From: Pseudomonas sp. BCA17
GTDB lineage: Bacteria > Pseudomonadota > Gammaproteobacteria > Pseudomonadales > Pseudomonadaceae
DNA: 64,000 bases
Assembly (NCBI RefSeq): GCF_004519405.1
Contig: NZ_SGWI01000002.1
Location: 372,001 to 436,000, forward strand
Direction of reading: 5' to 3'
Within the stretch, counting starts at the first letter, position 1. Every line of letters begins with the position of its first letter. Below are positions 27,365 through 35,781 of this stretch, in pieces. The notes under the pieces are model-generated. The model did no database searches, was not told where the DNA came from, and saw only the letters and a program-made list of their open reading frames with translations. The position numbers and the translations under genes were made by a program.

Positions 27365-28198
27365 TCATTTATCAAGTCGAAGTTTTCCCAAGTACTGTAG
27401 GTAACGTTCCACATCCTTATGAAACATCGCCAGCGCCATACGGCAGGTTGCTACGCCCGAACGCTGCACGTTGTCCATCAGCCACACCGCCTGGGGCTCA
27501 AGCTCCGTCGCACCGAGAAATGCCACGCCCCCCACCAGACGGTGCAGGTGATGGACCGTCAGTGCGGCATCCAGGCTTGCCTGGGCCTGGGCCAGACCTG
27601 CGAGGTCCTCATGGGCTTCGTGGATCAGGCTGGACAACAGCGGCTCGACAACCTCCCAGGTGCCGAACGAGGCCAGCAGGCTGGCGCGGGTCGGGCGCCG
27701 TTCGCGCGGAGGGCTCGCGTGCCGGGGTGGGGCTTGGCGAGCATGCAGGCATGTATCCGACAACCAGTGCCTCAGCAGCTCGCGCAACCGCGCCAGGGAC
27801 ACCGGCTTGACCAGCCAGCCGTCCATTCCACAGGCCTGGCAAAGACGGATGTCCTCGGGCTCCAGCCGCGCGGTCAAGGCAAGCACCGGCACTCGCTCAC
27901 GGCCAGCCTCGCGCTCGCGACGTCGCAACTCGCGGGTCATGGTGTAGCCGTCCATAACCGGCATGCGGCAATCGCTGATGACCAGATCGAACACATCGGT
28001 GGCCAGGATTTGCAGTGCCGCCTGACCATCGTTGACCAGCCGGTGAGCAACACCGAGCTTGTCCAGCAACGCGCTCATCAGCAGCCGATACGTCGCGTGA
28101 TCGTCGACCACCAATACCCTGGCATCCTGCCAATGGCTGGGCAGATTGTCCGCCGGCAATGCCGTAGGCGGCCCTCCGCCTGGTTTATTGCCCCGCAT
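27365..28198 (-). CDS. Free-standing receiver-Hpt phosphorelay protein
   Basis: A 277-residue protein with a receiver domain (about 26-140: DD32-33, phospho-acceptor Asp76 in VISDCRMPVMDG, Thr109, Lys131 in WLVKPV) and a C-terminal Hpt domain (about 170-275) with the histidine at H219 in HRLVGGVAFLGA. This is the architecture of the last two modules of BvgS/EvgS/RocS-type hybrid kinases, but no HisKA or HATPase domain and no periplasmic sensor precede it. Start MRGNKPGGG is the best ATG; extension upstream in the same frame gives basic, non-homologous sequence. It may relay phosphate from an unlinked kinase to the response regulator next door, or be the surviving tail of a lost kinase. Confidence 0.82.
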   Translation of the reverse strand: MRGNKPGGGPPTALPADNLPSHWQDARVLVVDDHATYRLLMSALLDKLGVAHRLVNDGQAALQILATDVFDLVISDCRMPVMDGYTMTRELRRREREAGRERVPVLALTARLEPEDIRLCQACGMDGWLVKPVSLARLRELLRHWLSDTCLHARQAPPRHASPPRERRPTRASLLASFGTWEVVEPLLSSLIHEAHEDLAGLAQAQASLDAALTVHHLHRLVGGVAFLGATELEPQAVWLMDNVQRSGVATCRMALAMFHKDVERYLQYLGKLRLDK

Positions 28199-28612
28199 AG
28201 TGACCTCATGCAGAGCGATAAGCTCACCTGGCTTTGCCCGACGCCAGGAGCCGACGATACATCGTCGGCTTTTCTGACAACTGCACTGGAACTTCTCGCT
28301 CAGAAAGTTTCGCCACCCGTTGAACTTGAGTAAAGGCGAAAAAAGCGCGAAACGTATCCAAATGAACCTGCCAAGGCGATACAACAACTACGACAACGGC
28401 GTTTTTTTTCGAATAAAGGCGCCCTCTTCGAACGGCATTACAGGGTTGCTCGCACTATCGTAAAAGTTGCATTCACCCTGCACGGCCCCGGCGATAAATT
28501 CCCTCCCGCTTTACCAACAACAGCGCGTGCCCCTCGATAACCCTAAATCCAACGGGCAACTTCCCCGCGCACCCCATCTGTCCCTGAACCCTTGCACAGG
28601 AATACGTATTCC
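28199..28612. other. 414-base divergent intergenic region of the fimbrial locus
   Basis: No gene was found here. It must contain the promoter of the six-subunit operon and that of the receiver-Hpt gene. A tight hairpin lies at 28250-28269 (GCCGACGAT / ATCGTCGGC, two-base loop) followed on the plus strand by TTTT, which looks like a terminator although no plus-strand gene precedes it. A GC-poor run with eight Ts occurs near 28402-28410. No convincing sigma-70 or sigma-54 promoter was recognised. Confidence 0.5.
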
Positions 28613-29254
28613 ATGAAAGCCTCTTTCGTTGCCCTTGCGGGTACCGTGCTGTTTGTCACTTGCCCTTGGGCGTCGGCGGCCAGCAGTGTCGACCTGGCGG
28701 TCAAAGGCACCATCACGCCGAGCGCCTGCATGCCAAGCCTGTCCCAGGGCGGCAAGATCGATTACGGCAAGATTTCCGCCAAAGACCTCAACCAGAACAA
28801 TATGACCGGATTGCCCATCGTCACCCTGCAAGCCGCGGTGAACTGCGAAGCGCCGACCCTGTTTGCCCTGCTTACCCAAGACAATCGCCCCGAACGCCCC
28901 GTGCCGGTCAATCCGACCTTGTATGGCCTGGGGGTCACCACCCACAACGAATTGATCGGCACTTATTTCCTCGACATCCGCCAACCACCACTGGCCGATG
29001 GCGTGCCGGTCACTCCACTCAAATCCGAGGACGGTGGCCAGACCTGGAATGGCGCGGGTATTGCCCAGCCTTGGCCGCCCAATACTTTCACTGGCTTTGG
29101 CAACAAGGCGACCGGCATTACGGCGCCGATCCCGATCCAGGTGCTCACATTCAATATCGAAGTGTCGCCCGCCCTGATGCCGGCCAAGGACTTGACCCTT
29201 ACCGAAGAAGTGTCGATAGACGGCTCCGCCACCCTGGAGCTGCGCTACCTGTGA
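28613..29254 (+). CDS. DUF1120 fimbrial-type subunit 2
   Basis: A 213-residue exported subunit, first gene of the plus-strand operon. Signal peptide ends VTCPWASA; mature start ASSVDLAVKGTITPSACMPSL, where Met replaces the usual Thr of the ACTP motif. Shared landmarks: GGKIDYGKISAKDLN, the second Cys in AAVNCEAPT, a DNRPERPVP loop, YGLGVTTHNELIGTYFLDI and the end EEVSIDGSATLELRYL. Its stop overlaps the GTG start of the next gene (GTGA), so the two are coupled. Confidence 0.85.
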   Translation: MKASFVALAGTVLFVTCPWASAASSVDLAVKGTITPSACMPSLSQGGKIDYGKISAKDLNQNNMTGLPIVTLQAAVNCEAPTLFALLTQDNRPERPVPVNPTLYGLGVTTHNELIGTYFLDIRQPPLADGVPVTPLKSEDGGQTWNGAGIAQPWPPNTFTGFGNKATGITAPIPIQVLTFNIEVSPALMPAKDLTLTEEVSIDGSATLELRYL

Positions 29255-29892
29255 AGCGATCCACGGTCAAACGCAGCGTGCTCAGCCTGCTCGCGGCACT
29301 GGCGCCCTGCGCCGTTGCCGCAAGCAGCGTCGACCTGCAAGTCCAGGGCCTGATTATCCCCGCAGCCTGCACGCCGTCCCTGAGCCAGGGCGGCACGGTG
29401 GACTACGGCAGGCTCGCGGCCCGAGACCTGCTGCCCGATACCTCCACCTGGTTACCGCCAGCGATTATGCAACTGGCGGTGACCTGCGACGCGCCCACCT
29501 TGTTCGCCCTGCGCGGTCGCGATAACCGCCCCGGCACCGCGCACAAGGACGACGGCTATGGCTACGGCCTCGGGCTGATCAACGGCGACCAGAAGCTCGG
29601 CACCTACCTGCTGACGTTGCGTAACCCGGTGTCGGACGACGGCCCGGTGCAAACGCTGATGTCGACCACCAACGGCGACACCTGGTGGCTGGTCCCCGAA
29701 GGCACCTGGCTGGTGGCGCACCAGCTCGCCGCGTTCGGCAACAGCGACAGCGGCACACCGGCGCCGAGCCCGCTGCAAACGGTCACCGCCGAGTTGCATA
29801 TCGAGCCGAGCATCGCCCCGGCCAATAGCCTGACATTGACCGAGGAAGTACTGCTGGACGGTGCCGCGACGGTCGACGTGATCTACCTGTAA
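29251..29892 (+). CDS. DUF1120 fimbrial-type subunit 3
   Basis: A 213-residue exported subunit starting at GTG 29251, four bases inside the previous gene's end; the alternative long upstream frame is antisense-like noise. Signal peptide KRSVLSLLAALAPCAVA, mature ASSVDLQVQGLIIPAACTPSL, GGTVDYGRLAARDLLPD, second Cys in LAVTCDAPT, DNRPGTAHKDDG, YGLGLINGDQKLGTYLL and the C-terminal LDGAATVDVIYL. It is closest in landmarks to subunit 2. Confidence 0.85.
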   Translation: MKRSTVKRSVLSLLAALAPCAVAASSVDLQVQGLIIPAACTPSLSQGGTVDYGRLAARDLLPDTSTWLPPAIMQLAVTCDAPTLFALRGRDNRPGTAHKDDGYGYGLGLINGDQKLGTYLLTLRNPVSDDGPVQTLMSTTNGDTWWLVPEGTWLVAHQLAAFGNSDSGTPAPSPLQTVTAELHIEPSIAPANSLTLTEEVLLDGAATVDVIYL

Positions 29893-29919
29893 CCCACCCC
29901 ACCACAAGGACTTGTGCCC

Positions 29920-30543
29920 ATGCAGAGATACACCCTCACTACCCTGGCCATATTGTTGATCGCCGCGGCGCCCGGCACTCAGGCCGCGAGCCATACCGAC
30001 CTGAGCGTCAGCGGAACCATCGTCCCCAGCGCCTGCACACCGAGCCTGTCCAGTGGCGGCGTGGTCGACCACGGCAAGCTGACCGGACGCGACCTCGACC
30101 CGGACCTGCCCACACGCCTGCAACCGGGTGAACTGCAGCTTGATATTCATTGCGAAGGTGCCACGTTCTTCACCCTCACCACCGTCGACAACCGCGCCGG
30201 TACCTCGGCGATCAACCCGGCGCATCACGGCCTCGGAATGGTCAATGACAACCAGAAATTGGGCAGCGTGGCCCTCGGGGTATTCGAACCCATCGCGGAC
30301 AACGTGGCGGTGCAGACCATCATGTCCCGCGACGGCGGTGCCAGTTGGGGCCCGTCCTCGTACCTGGGCCATATGGCGCTGACGTCGTTCGCCGTCGCAA
30401 CAGACACCAGCACCCCCATCGCCCTGCAAGACCTGAGCGCGCGCCTGCGGGCCTTCACCGTGATTGCGCCGGCCAGCAGCCTGACCCTGCTCGATGAAGT
30501 GCCCATCGATGGCCACGCCACCCTGCAACTGAAGTACTGGTAA
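29920..30543 (+). CDS. DUF1120 fimbrial-type subunit 4
   Basis: A 207-residue exported subunit. ATG 29920 was preferred to GTG 29914 because AAGGA is then nine bases upstream. Signal peptide ends APGTQA; mature ASHTDLSVSGTIVPSACTPSL, in which ASHTD replaces the usual ASSVD. Then GGVVDHGKLTGRDLDPD, LDIHCEGAT with the second Cys, DNRAGTSAIN, GLGMVNDNQKLGSVALGVF and the ending DGHATLQLKYW: unlike the others it ends in Trp rather than Leu after the Tyr. Confidence 0.85.
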   Translation: MQRYTLTTLAILLIAAAPGTQAASHTDLSVSGTIVPSACTPSLSSGGVVDHGKLTGRDLDPDLPTRLQPGELQLDIHCEGATFFTLTTVDNRAGTSAINPAHHGLGMVNDNQKLGSVALGVFEPIADNVAVQTIMSRDGGASWGPSSYLGHMALTSFAVATDTSTPIALQDLSARLRAFTVIAPASSLTLLDEVPIDGHATLQLKYW

Positions 30544-30569
30544 CCCCCATCTTTCCCAGGAGCCCGACC

Positions 30570-31193
30570 ATGAACCTGCTACCCAAAGCCCTGACCGCCG
30601 CACTGCTACTCAGCGGTATCGGCCCCGCCTTCGCCGCCTCCAGCGTGGACCTCACCGTCAAAGGCCTTATCACGCCGAGCGCTTGTACCCCCTCCCTGTC
30701 CAATGGCGGCGCGGTAGATTACGGCAAGATTTCGGCCAAGGACTTGAATGTCGCCCAGTCGACCTTTCTCGAACAACAAACCCTGCAACTGACCGTCACC
30801 TGCGACGCCGCGACCCTGATGGCGCTGGAAGGCAAGGACAACCGCGAGGGCACGGACTACGGCAATGACTTTATGGAATATGGCCTGGGGTTGATCAACG
30901 GCACCGAAAAACTCGGTGCCATGACCCTGCGCCTGCTCTCGCCGATGGCCGACGGTGTGGCGGCACGCACCATTGCCTCCAGTGATGGCGGCAACACCTG
31001 GTTCAGTGATCGCTACTTCATGCGCGACAACATGGTTTCCGTGGCCGACACCGCGACCGTCGCACCGATGCCGGTGCAGGTGTTCACCGCGGACCTCATC
31101 GTGAGTCCCGAGATCGCCCCCGCCAGCAGCCTGACCCTGACCAACGAAGCTGCGATCGATGGCTCGGTCACCCTGACCGTGCGCTACCTGTAA
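30570..31193 (+). CDS. DUF1120 fimbrial-type subunit 5
   Basis: A 207-residue exported subunit preceded by CCAGGAG. Signal peptide LLLSGIGPAFA; mature ASSVDLTVKGLITPSACTPSL, GGAVDYGKISAKDLN, second Cys in LTVTCDAAT, DNREGTDYGN, YGLGLINGTEKLGAMTLRLL, then SSDGGNTWF and the end EAAIDGSVTLTVRYL. It is the most consensus-like member and a reasonable candidate for the main shaft subunit, but that is only a guess from sequence. Confidence 0.85.
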   Translation: MNLLPKALTAALLLSGIGPAFAASSVDLTVKGLITPSACTPSLSNGGAVDYGKISAKDLNVAQSTFLEQQTLQLTVTCDAATLMALEGKDNREGTDYGNDFMEYGLGLINGTEKLGAMTLRLLSPMADGVAARTIASSDGGNTWFSDRYFMRDNMVSVADTATVAPMPVQVFTADLIVSPEIAPASSLTLTNEAAIDGSVTLTVRYL

Positions 31194-31225
31194 GTCTCCC
31201 CTGAACCCAAGGATCTGAAACCGCC

Positions 31226-31846
31226 ATGAAATCTCTACCCGGCTTACTGTTGACCACTCTGCTGCTGGCAGCCGCCCATCACGCATCCGCTGCGTCGAGC
31301 GTCGACCTGACCGTCAAAGGCTTGATCGTCCCAAGTGCTTGCACCCCCGGCCTGTCGCAGAACGGTATGGTCGACCACGGCAAGGTCTCCGCCAAGGACC
31401 TGAACCAGGACTCCGGCACCTTGCTCGAAGACCGCACACTGAGCTTCACCATGAGCTGCGACGGGGCCACGTTGATGGCTATCCAGGCGATCGATAACGC
31501 CGCCGAGTCTTCGCCGGAGCCCACCGACAGCTTCGGTCTCGGTTTGCTCAATGGCGAAAAGTTGGGATCGTTCACGCTTCGGATGAGCAACGCCATCGCC
31601 GATGGAGCAGTCGTCCAGACGATTGCTTCCGATGACATGGGCAAAACCTGGTTCGCCGAACCCACCATGATTCCTTTGTCCTACCAGTCAGTGGGTGCGG
31701 TGTCCGACGCCACCACGCCGATTCCGGTGCAGAACCTGCAACTGGATCTGCGGGTACGCACCTATATCCGGCCGGCGCGGAACTTCGACCTGAGTAACGA
31801 AGTTGATCTGAAAGGGTCCGCGACCCTGCAGGTCGTGTACCTGTAA
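31226..31846 (+). CDS. DUF1120 fimbrial-type subunit 6
   Basis: A 206-residue exported subunit. Signal peptide LLAAAHHASA; mature ASSVDLTVKGLIVPSACTPGL, then NGMVDHGKVSAKDLNQD, second Cys in TMSCDGAT, DNAAESSPEP replacing the usual DNRxGT, FGLGLLNGEKLGSFTLRM, SDDMGKTWF and the C-terminal LKGSATLQVVYL. First 15 mature residues nearly identical to subunit 5 in type, with later divergence. Confidence 0.85.
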   Translation: MKSLPGLLLTTLLLAAAHHASAASSVDLTVKGLIVPSACTPGLSQNGMVDHGKVSAKDLNQDSGTLLEDRTLSFTMSCDGATLMAIQAIDNAAESSPEPTDSFGLGLLNGEKLGSFTLRMSNAIADGAVVQTIASDDMGKTWFAEPTMIPLSYQSVGAVSDATTPIPVQNLQLDLRVRTYIRPARNFDLSNEVDLKGSATLQVVYL

Positions 31847-31888
31847 CCGCCCTCCCTCGATAACCCGGTACCCGGTGAAAGACACGCC

Positions 31889-32518
31889 ATGAAGAACGCG
31901 ACGCCACACCTGCTTGCCTGGCTCTACCTGCTCAGCGTCGGTGCTCCGGCACTGGCGGGGTCCAGTACGGAGCTGACGGTCTCGGGCCTGATCACCCCGA
32001 AAGCCTGCACCACGACCTTGTCGGCCGACGGCATCGTCGACCACGGCAGGGTCCCCGCGCGCAGCCTCAACCAGTATGAGTTCAGCAAGTTGCCGGCCCA
32101 GACCCTGGACCTGAGCGTGAGCTGCAACGACCCGGTGCTATTCGTGCTGGTGGGTGTGGATAACCGCGCCGAATCTTCACTTGGACCGGGGTTCTACTAC
32201 GGCCTGGGCACCAACGCGCATGTGCCCACCGAGCGCCTGGGTACGGTGTCCCTGGCGATTCGCAACGCGGTGGGCGACGGCCAGCCGGCGCTGGTGCTGG
32301 CCTCCAGCAATAAGGGCCTGACCTGGTTCCCCGAGTCCAACGCCTACCCGGACAACTACATGGGCTTTGCGCAACCCGGCACGTTGGTGCCGGAGCCCCA
32401 TCGCCTGGTCACCGCCACCCTGCACGTCAATACATCAATCAACGCAGCGGCCTACCTGACCCTTAACCAGGAGGTGCCGCTGGACGGCTCCATCGTGCTT
32501 GACCTGAGGTACCTCTAG
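31889..32518 (+). CDS. DUF1120 fimbrial-type subunit 7
   Basis: A 209-residue exported subunit. Signal peptide LYLLSVGAPALA; mature GSSTELTVSGLITPKACTTTL, GIVDHGRVPARSLNQ, second Cys in LSVSCNDPV, DNRAESSLGPG, YYGLGTNAHVPTERLGTVSL, SSNKGLTWF and the C-terminal LDGSIVLDLRYL. It ends two bases before the chaperone gene, so expression of chaperone and this subunit is coupled. Confidence 0.85.
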   Translation: MKNATPHLLAWLYLLSVGAPALAGSSTELTVSGLITPKACTTTLSADGIVDHGRVPARSLNQYEFSKLPAQTLDLSVSCNDPVLFVLVGVDNRAESSLGPGFYYGLGTNAHVPTERLGTVSLAIRNAVGDGQPALVLASSNKGLTWFPESNAYPDNYMGFAQPGTLVPEPHRLVTATLHVNTSINAAAYLTLNQEVPLDGSIVLDLRYL

Positions 32519-32520
32519 CT

Positions 32521-33219
32521 ATGTTCCCTCTCCCTGCTTTCCCCCTGATCGGCGCCCTGGCCGTGTTGTTTTGCAGCCCCGCGCTGGCTGACGGCATGGT
32601 GCCGGACACGTCTGTCGTGATCGTCAACGAAGCCGACGGTGAAGCCTCGGTGTCGGTGACCAACACCGACAGCAAACTGGCGCTGCTGCATGTCACCCTC
32701 GAGGACATTCCCGAAGACCCGGCCAAGCTGGTGTTCGTTACGCCGCCCCTGGCGCGGGTCGAACCGTCCAAGAGCCAACTGATCCGCTTTATCCTGCAAA
32801 CGCCGGAGCCGCTGACCACCCAACGCCTGAAACGGGTGATTTTCGAAGGCATGCCCCAAGGTCGCTCGGAAGCCCAGGCCGGCCATGCTCGGGTCGGTGT
32901 GACGGTGCGCCAGAACCTGCCGGTGATCCTGCATCCCAAGGGCCTGGCCCCCAACCGTACGCCATGGACGGGGCTGGTCTGGAACCTGAAGAACAACCAG
33001 TTGAGCGTGCATAACCCGTCGCCCTATGTGGTGCGCCTGGCCCAGGAGTTGCGATTGCTGCCGGGTGACTCGGCGGCCTTGTTACCGCGCACTTATGTGC
33101 TGCCGGGGGAAACCCTGACGGTGGACACCCACGCCCCCGGCGCAACCCGCGTGCAACTGCAGCCGGCCACCGTCTACGGCTTTGCCGTGGCGCCCTACGA
33201 AGCACCGATCACCCTTTGA
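32521..33219 (+). CDS. PapD-like periplasmic pilus chaperone
   Basis: A 232-residue exported chaperone of the PapD/FimC family, folding fimbrial subunits by donor-strand complementation. Signal peptide PLIGALAVLFCSPALA. Domain 1 has SVVIVNEADGEASVSVTNTD, FVTPPLARVEPSKSQLIRFIL and a short F1-G1 loop, then GVTVRQNLPVILHPKGLAP; the Lys of the cleft and the PxxLP-type strand are recognisable. Domain 2 contains LSVHNPSPYVVRLAQ. The short loop places it in the FGS class. It is the only chaperone in the locus and must serve all nine subunits. Confidence 0.92.
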   Translation: MFPLPAFPLIGALAVLFCSPALADGMVPDTSVVIVNEADGEASVSVTNTDSKLALLHVTLEDIPEDPAKLVFVTPPLARVEPSKSQLIRFILQTPEPLTTQRLKRVIFEGMPQGRSEAQAGHARVGVTVRQNLPVILHPKGLAPNRTPWTGLVWNLKNNQLSVHNPSPYVVRLAQELRLLPGDSAALLPRTYVLPGETLTVDTHAPGATRVQLQPATVYGFAVAPYEAPITL

Positions 33220-33224
33220 TCGCC

Positions 33225-33278
33225 GGGCGCCAATGGACGGCGCCCTCATAAAAACGAAGTGGCCTACTTGAAGGCCAC
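33225..33278 (+). promoter_or_regulatory. Two stem-loops between chaperone and usher genes
   Basis: The 120-base gap between chaperone and usher, unusually large for this operon, holds GGGCGCC-N7-GGCGCCC (33225-33245) and GTGGCC-N8-GGCCAC (33259-33278), both with perfect stems. Neither is followed by a T tract, so they are more likely sites of mRNA stabilisation or processing that set usher levels below those of subunits and chaperone than terminators. Function is inference. Confidence 0.45.
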
Positions 33279-33339
33279 CGGATGCGGCCCCGACGAGTAA
33301 AGGTCGGCGCGCACGCTTCCCGTATGTGAGAACGACCTT

Positions 33340-35781
33340 GTGAGCACAGTAAACACTGACCGCGACGGCGAAGCCGTGCCTGGCGTTTGCCTACGCAGGA
33401 TCCTGGCCGGCCTGGCGCTGACCCTCGGCGGCGGCCTCGCGGCCAACGATGCCATGGCCGAAGGCGCCTTCGACCCCCAGACGCTGGCCCAACGCGGTAT
33501 CGACCCGGAGCTTGCCAACCTGCTGTTGGAAGCACCGCGGTTCACCGCCGGGCGGCATGCCGTCTACCTGTACGTCAACGGTCAACGGCGCGGTCGCGTG
33601 GACGTGGCGTTCGATCGCCAGGGCGCATTGTGTTTCGACCGCGCCCTGCTGGACGCGGGAGACCTGAGAGTTCCGGCGGATAACCCTGACGGCAGCGCGT
33701 GCCTGGATTTTATCGGCGACTATCCGCAAACCGTCATCGAACAGGACCCCGCCAGCCTGAGCCTGTCCCTGGTGGTGCCCACTGAAGCCTTGCGGCCGGT
33801 GGTGCGGGATATCTCGGGCTACCAGACCGGCGGCTTTGCCGGCTTGCTCAACTACGACGTGACCGGCCTGTACAACACGTTCGGCGATGACAACAGCCGC
33901 TTCGCGTCGGCCAACACCGAGGTCGGTTTCAATTCCGGCGACTGGATCGTGCGCAGCCGCCAGGTGCAGACCTGGCAAGACAAGGTGTCGCGCACCACTC
34001 ACCTGGACGCCTATGCCCAGCGCACCTTCGCCGAACAACAGGCGGTGTTCCAGGGTGGGCAGATCAGCCTGTACAACCCGGTGCTGGCCGGCACGCAAAT
34101 CACCGGCGCCCAGGTGTTGACCGAAACCGCCTTGCAGGACCAGAACCAGGGCGCAACGATCAATGGCATCGCCAACAGCCCCGCCCAGGTAGAGATACGC
34201 CAGAACGGCACACTGATTCATTCCACGGTGGTTCCGGCAGGCCCTTTTGCCCTCACCGATGTGCGCCGTTTGAACAGCCGCTCGGACGTGGAAGTCACGG
34301 TCAAGGAAAGCCTCGGCGAGGAGCGGCGCTTCACCGTGCCGGCGGCGATGCTGGGCCTGGGCCTGCCCGCACCGGGCTACTCGGTAGCGGCCGGCCGCGT
34401 GCGCCGGATCGGTGACAGTGACGGCGCCGAACCCTGGGTGGTCAGCGGTGGCTGGAGTGGGGCCTTGCACCCCCAGGTCAGCGTCGGCGGCGGGCTGCTG
34501 GTGGCTGACCAATATCGCTCGGCAGGCATGAACCTGGGCTGGCTGCCCTGGCAGGACAGCCAGTTGCAGTTCTCGGGGCAGGCCGCCGAAGCCAGCCGGA
34601 ACGGCCAGGAGCGGGGCGTGCAAACCGACCTGTCGTGGTCCCAGCGTCTGAACGATAACTGGGCCATCACCACCGCCGCGTCCTGGCGCAGCCTGGATTA
34701 CCGCGACCTGGAAGAGTCCACCCACACCCGCTATACCCGCGAGCAGGAGCGTTCGCGCTATCGCGACCAACAAAGTGTCACGGCCTCCTGGGCCCATCCC
34801 TGGGTGGGGGCACTCAGCGCCGGGGTGTCGCGCTCGGCGTCCTATGCCGGTTTCAGCAGCAGCCGCGCTTTGGCGTCCTGGGGCACGAGCATCGGCGGGG
34901 TGTCGATTTCCGCCAGTGCCGAATGGCAGGTGGGCGGCCGCCAGCAGAGCGATGACAGCATTTACCTGACCATCAGCATGCCACTGGGCGAAAGCCGCCG
35001 AGGCCGCGCCTGGGCGCGCAATACCGGCGGCGAGCATCGCATCGGCAGCGGCTTGAGCGAACAGCTCAACGACCAGCTCAGTTATCGGCTCGGCGTGGAG
35101 CGCGACAGCCGTGACCGTGAGGTGGAAACCTCTGTCGGTGTGTCCGCCCTGCCCTGGTACAGCCAGCTGGACCTGAACTACACCCGCTCCGACGCTGAAC
35201 GCTCGAGCTACCAGGGCGGTGCGCGCGGTGGCGTGGTGGTGCATGGCGACGGCGTGACGTTTTCGCCTTACCCGGTGCGCGATACCTTTGCCGTGATGTC
35301 GGTGGGTGAAATGGCCGGGGTCAAAGTCACTACCCCCAGTGGCCCGGTGTGGACTGACTGGCAAGGCCAGGCCGTGGTGCCGCAGCTCAGCGCCTATGGC
35401 CGCAGCCCGGTAGAAGTGCAAACCCGTTCGCTGCCGCGCAATGCCGACATCAGCAATGGCCTGGCGGTTATTTCAGCCGGGCGTGGGGCGGTGGACAAGG
35501 TGCACTTCGGCGTTGCCGTGACGCGCCGCGCCCTGCTGACCGTGACCGACCAAGACGGTTTGCCCCTGCCCCGAGGCGCGGCGGTGAGCACCGGCGACGG
35601 TGAGTTCGTGACCCTGGTCCAGGAAGGCAGCCAGGTATTCCTGCCCAGTGTGCTCGACACCCGCCCCCTGTGGATCAAGGCGCCGGGGCAACCGCGCTGC
35701 CGTCTGGACTTCGCACTGCCGAAAGACGGCGATCCCGATGTGTATTTCGAAACCGCACCGGCCCGGTGCCGACCACTATGA
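33340..35781 (+). CDS. Outer-membrane fimbrial usher (PapC/FimD family)
   Basis: An 813-residue usher through which the chaperone-bound subunits are exported. Start is GTG 33340 with GAGAA upstream; the signal peptide hydrophobic core is ILAGLALTLGGGLA followed by ANDAMA. N-terminal subunit-binding domain about 33-150, then the barrel with its plug (DYDVT-like NYDVTGLYNTFGDDNS, QVLTETALQDQNQGA, VRRLNSRSDVEVTVKE), and the C-terminal domain (LTVTDQDGLPLPRGAAV) closing with a Cys pair in QPRCRLDF and APARCRPL. Its stop overlaps the next gene's ATG. Length normal. Confidence 0.92.
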   Translation: MSTVNTDRDGEAVPGVCLRRILAGLALTLGGGLAANDAMAEGAFDPQTLAQRGIDPELANLLLEAPRFTAGRHAVYLYVNGQRRGRVDVAFDRQGALCFDRALLDAGDLRVPADNPDGSACLDFIGDYPQTVIEQDPASLSLSLVVPTEALRPVVRDISGYQTGGFAGLLNYDVTGLYNTFGDDNSRFASANTEVGFNSGDWIVRSRQVQTWQDKVSRTTHLDAYAQRTFAEQQAVFQGGQISLYNPVLAGTQITGAQVLTETALQDQNQGATINGIANSPAQVEIRQNGTLIHSTVVPAGPFALTDVRRLNSRSDVEVTVKESLGEERRFTVPAAMLGLGLPAPGYSVAAGRVRRIGDSDGAEPWVVSGGWSGALHPQVSVGGGLLVADQYRSAGMNLGWLPWQDSQLQFSGQAAEASRNGQERGVQTDLSWSQRLNDNWAITTAASWRSLDYRDLEESTHTRYTREQERSRYRDQQSVTASWAHPWVGALSAGVSRSASYAGFSSSRALASWGTSIGGVSISASAEWQVGGRQQSDDSIYLTISMPLGESRRGRAWARNTGGEHRIGSGLSEQLNDQLSYRLGVERDSRDREVETSVGVSALPWYSQLDLNYTRSDAERSSYQGGARGGVVVHGDGVTFSPYPVRDTFAVMSVGEMAGVKVTTPSGPVWTDWQGQAVVPQLSAYGRSPVEVQTRSLPRNADISNGLAVISAGRGAVDKVHFGVAVTRRALLTVTDQDGLPLPRGAAVSTGDGEFVTLVQEGSQVFLPSVLDTRPLWIKAPGQPRCRLDFALPKDGDPDVYFETAPARCRPL

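Noticed and set aside
28660..29250. Long in-frame extension upstream of DUF1120 subunit 3
   Set aside because: It runs out of frame through subunit 2 and has no homology; the GTG at 29251 gives a normal signal peptide.
33391..35421. 676-codon open frame antisense to the usher
   Set aside because: Codon-bias shadow of the usher; composition is His/Ala/Gly-rich and no motif of any family could be found.
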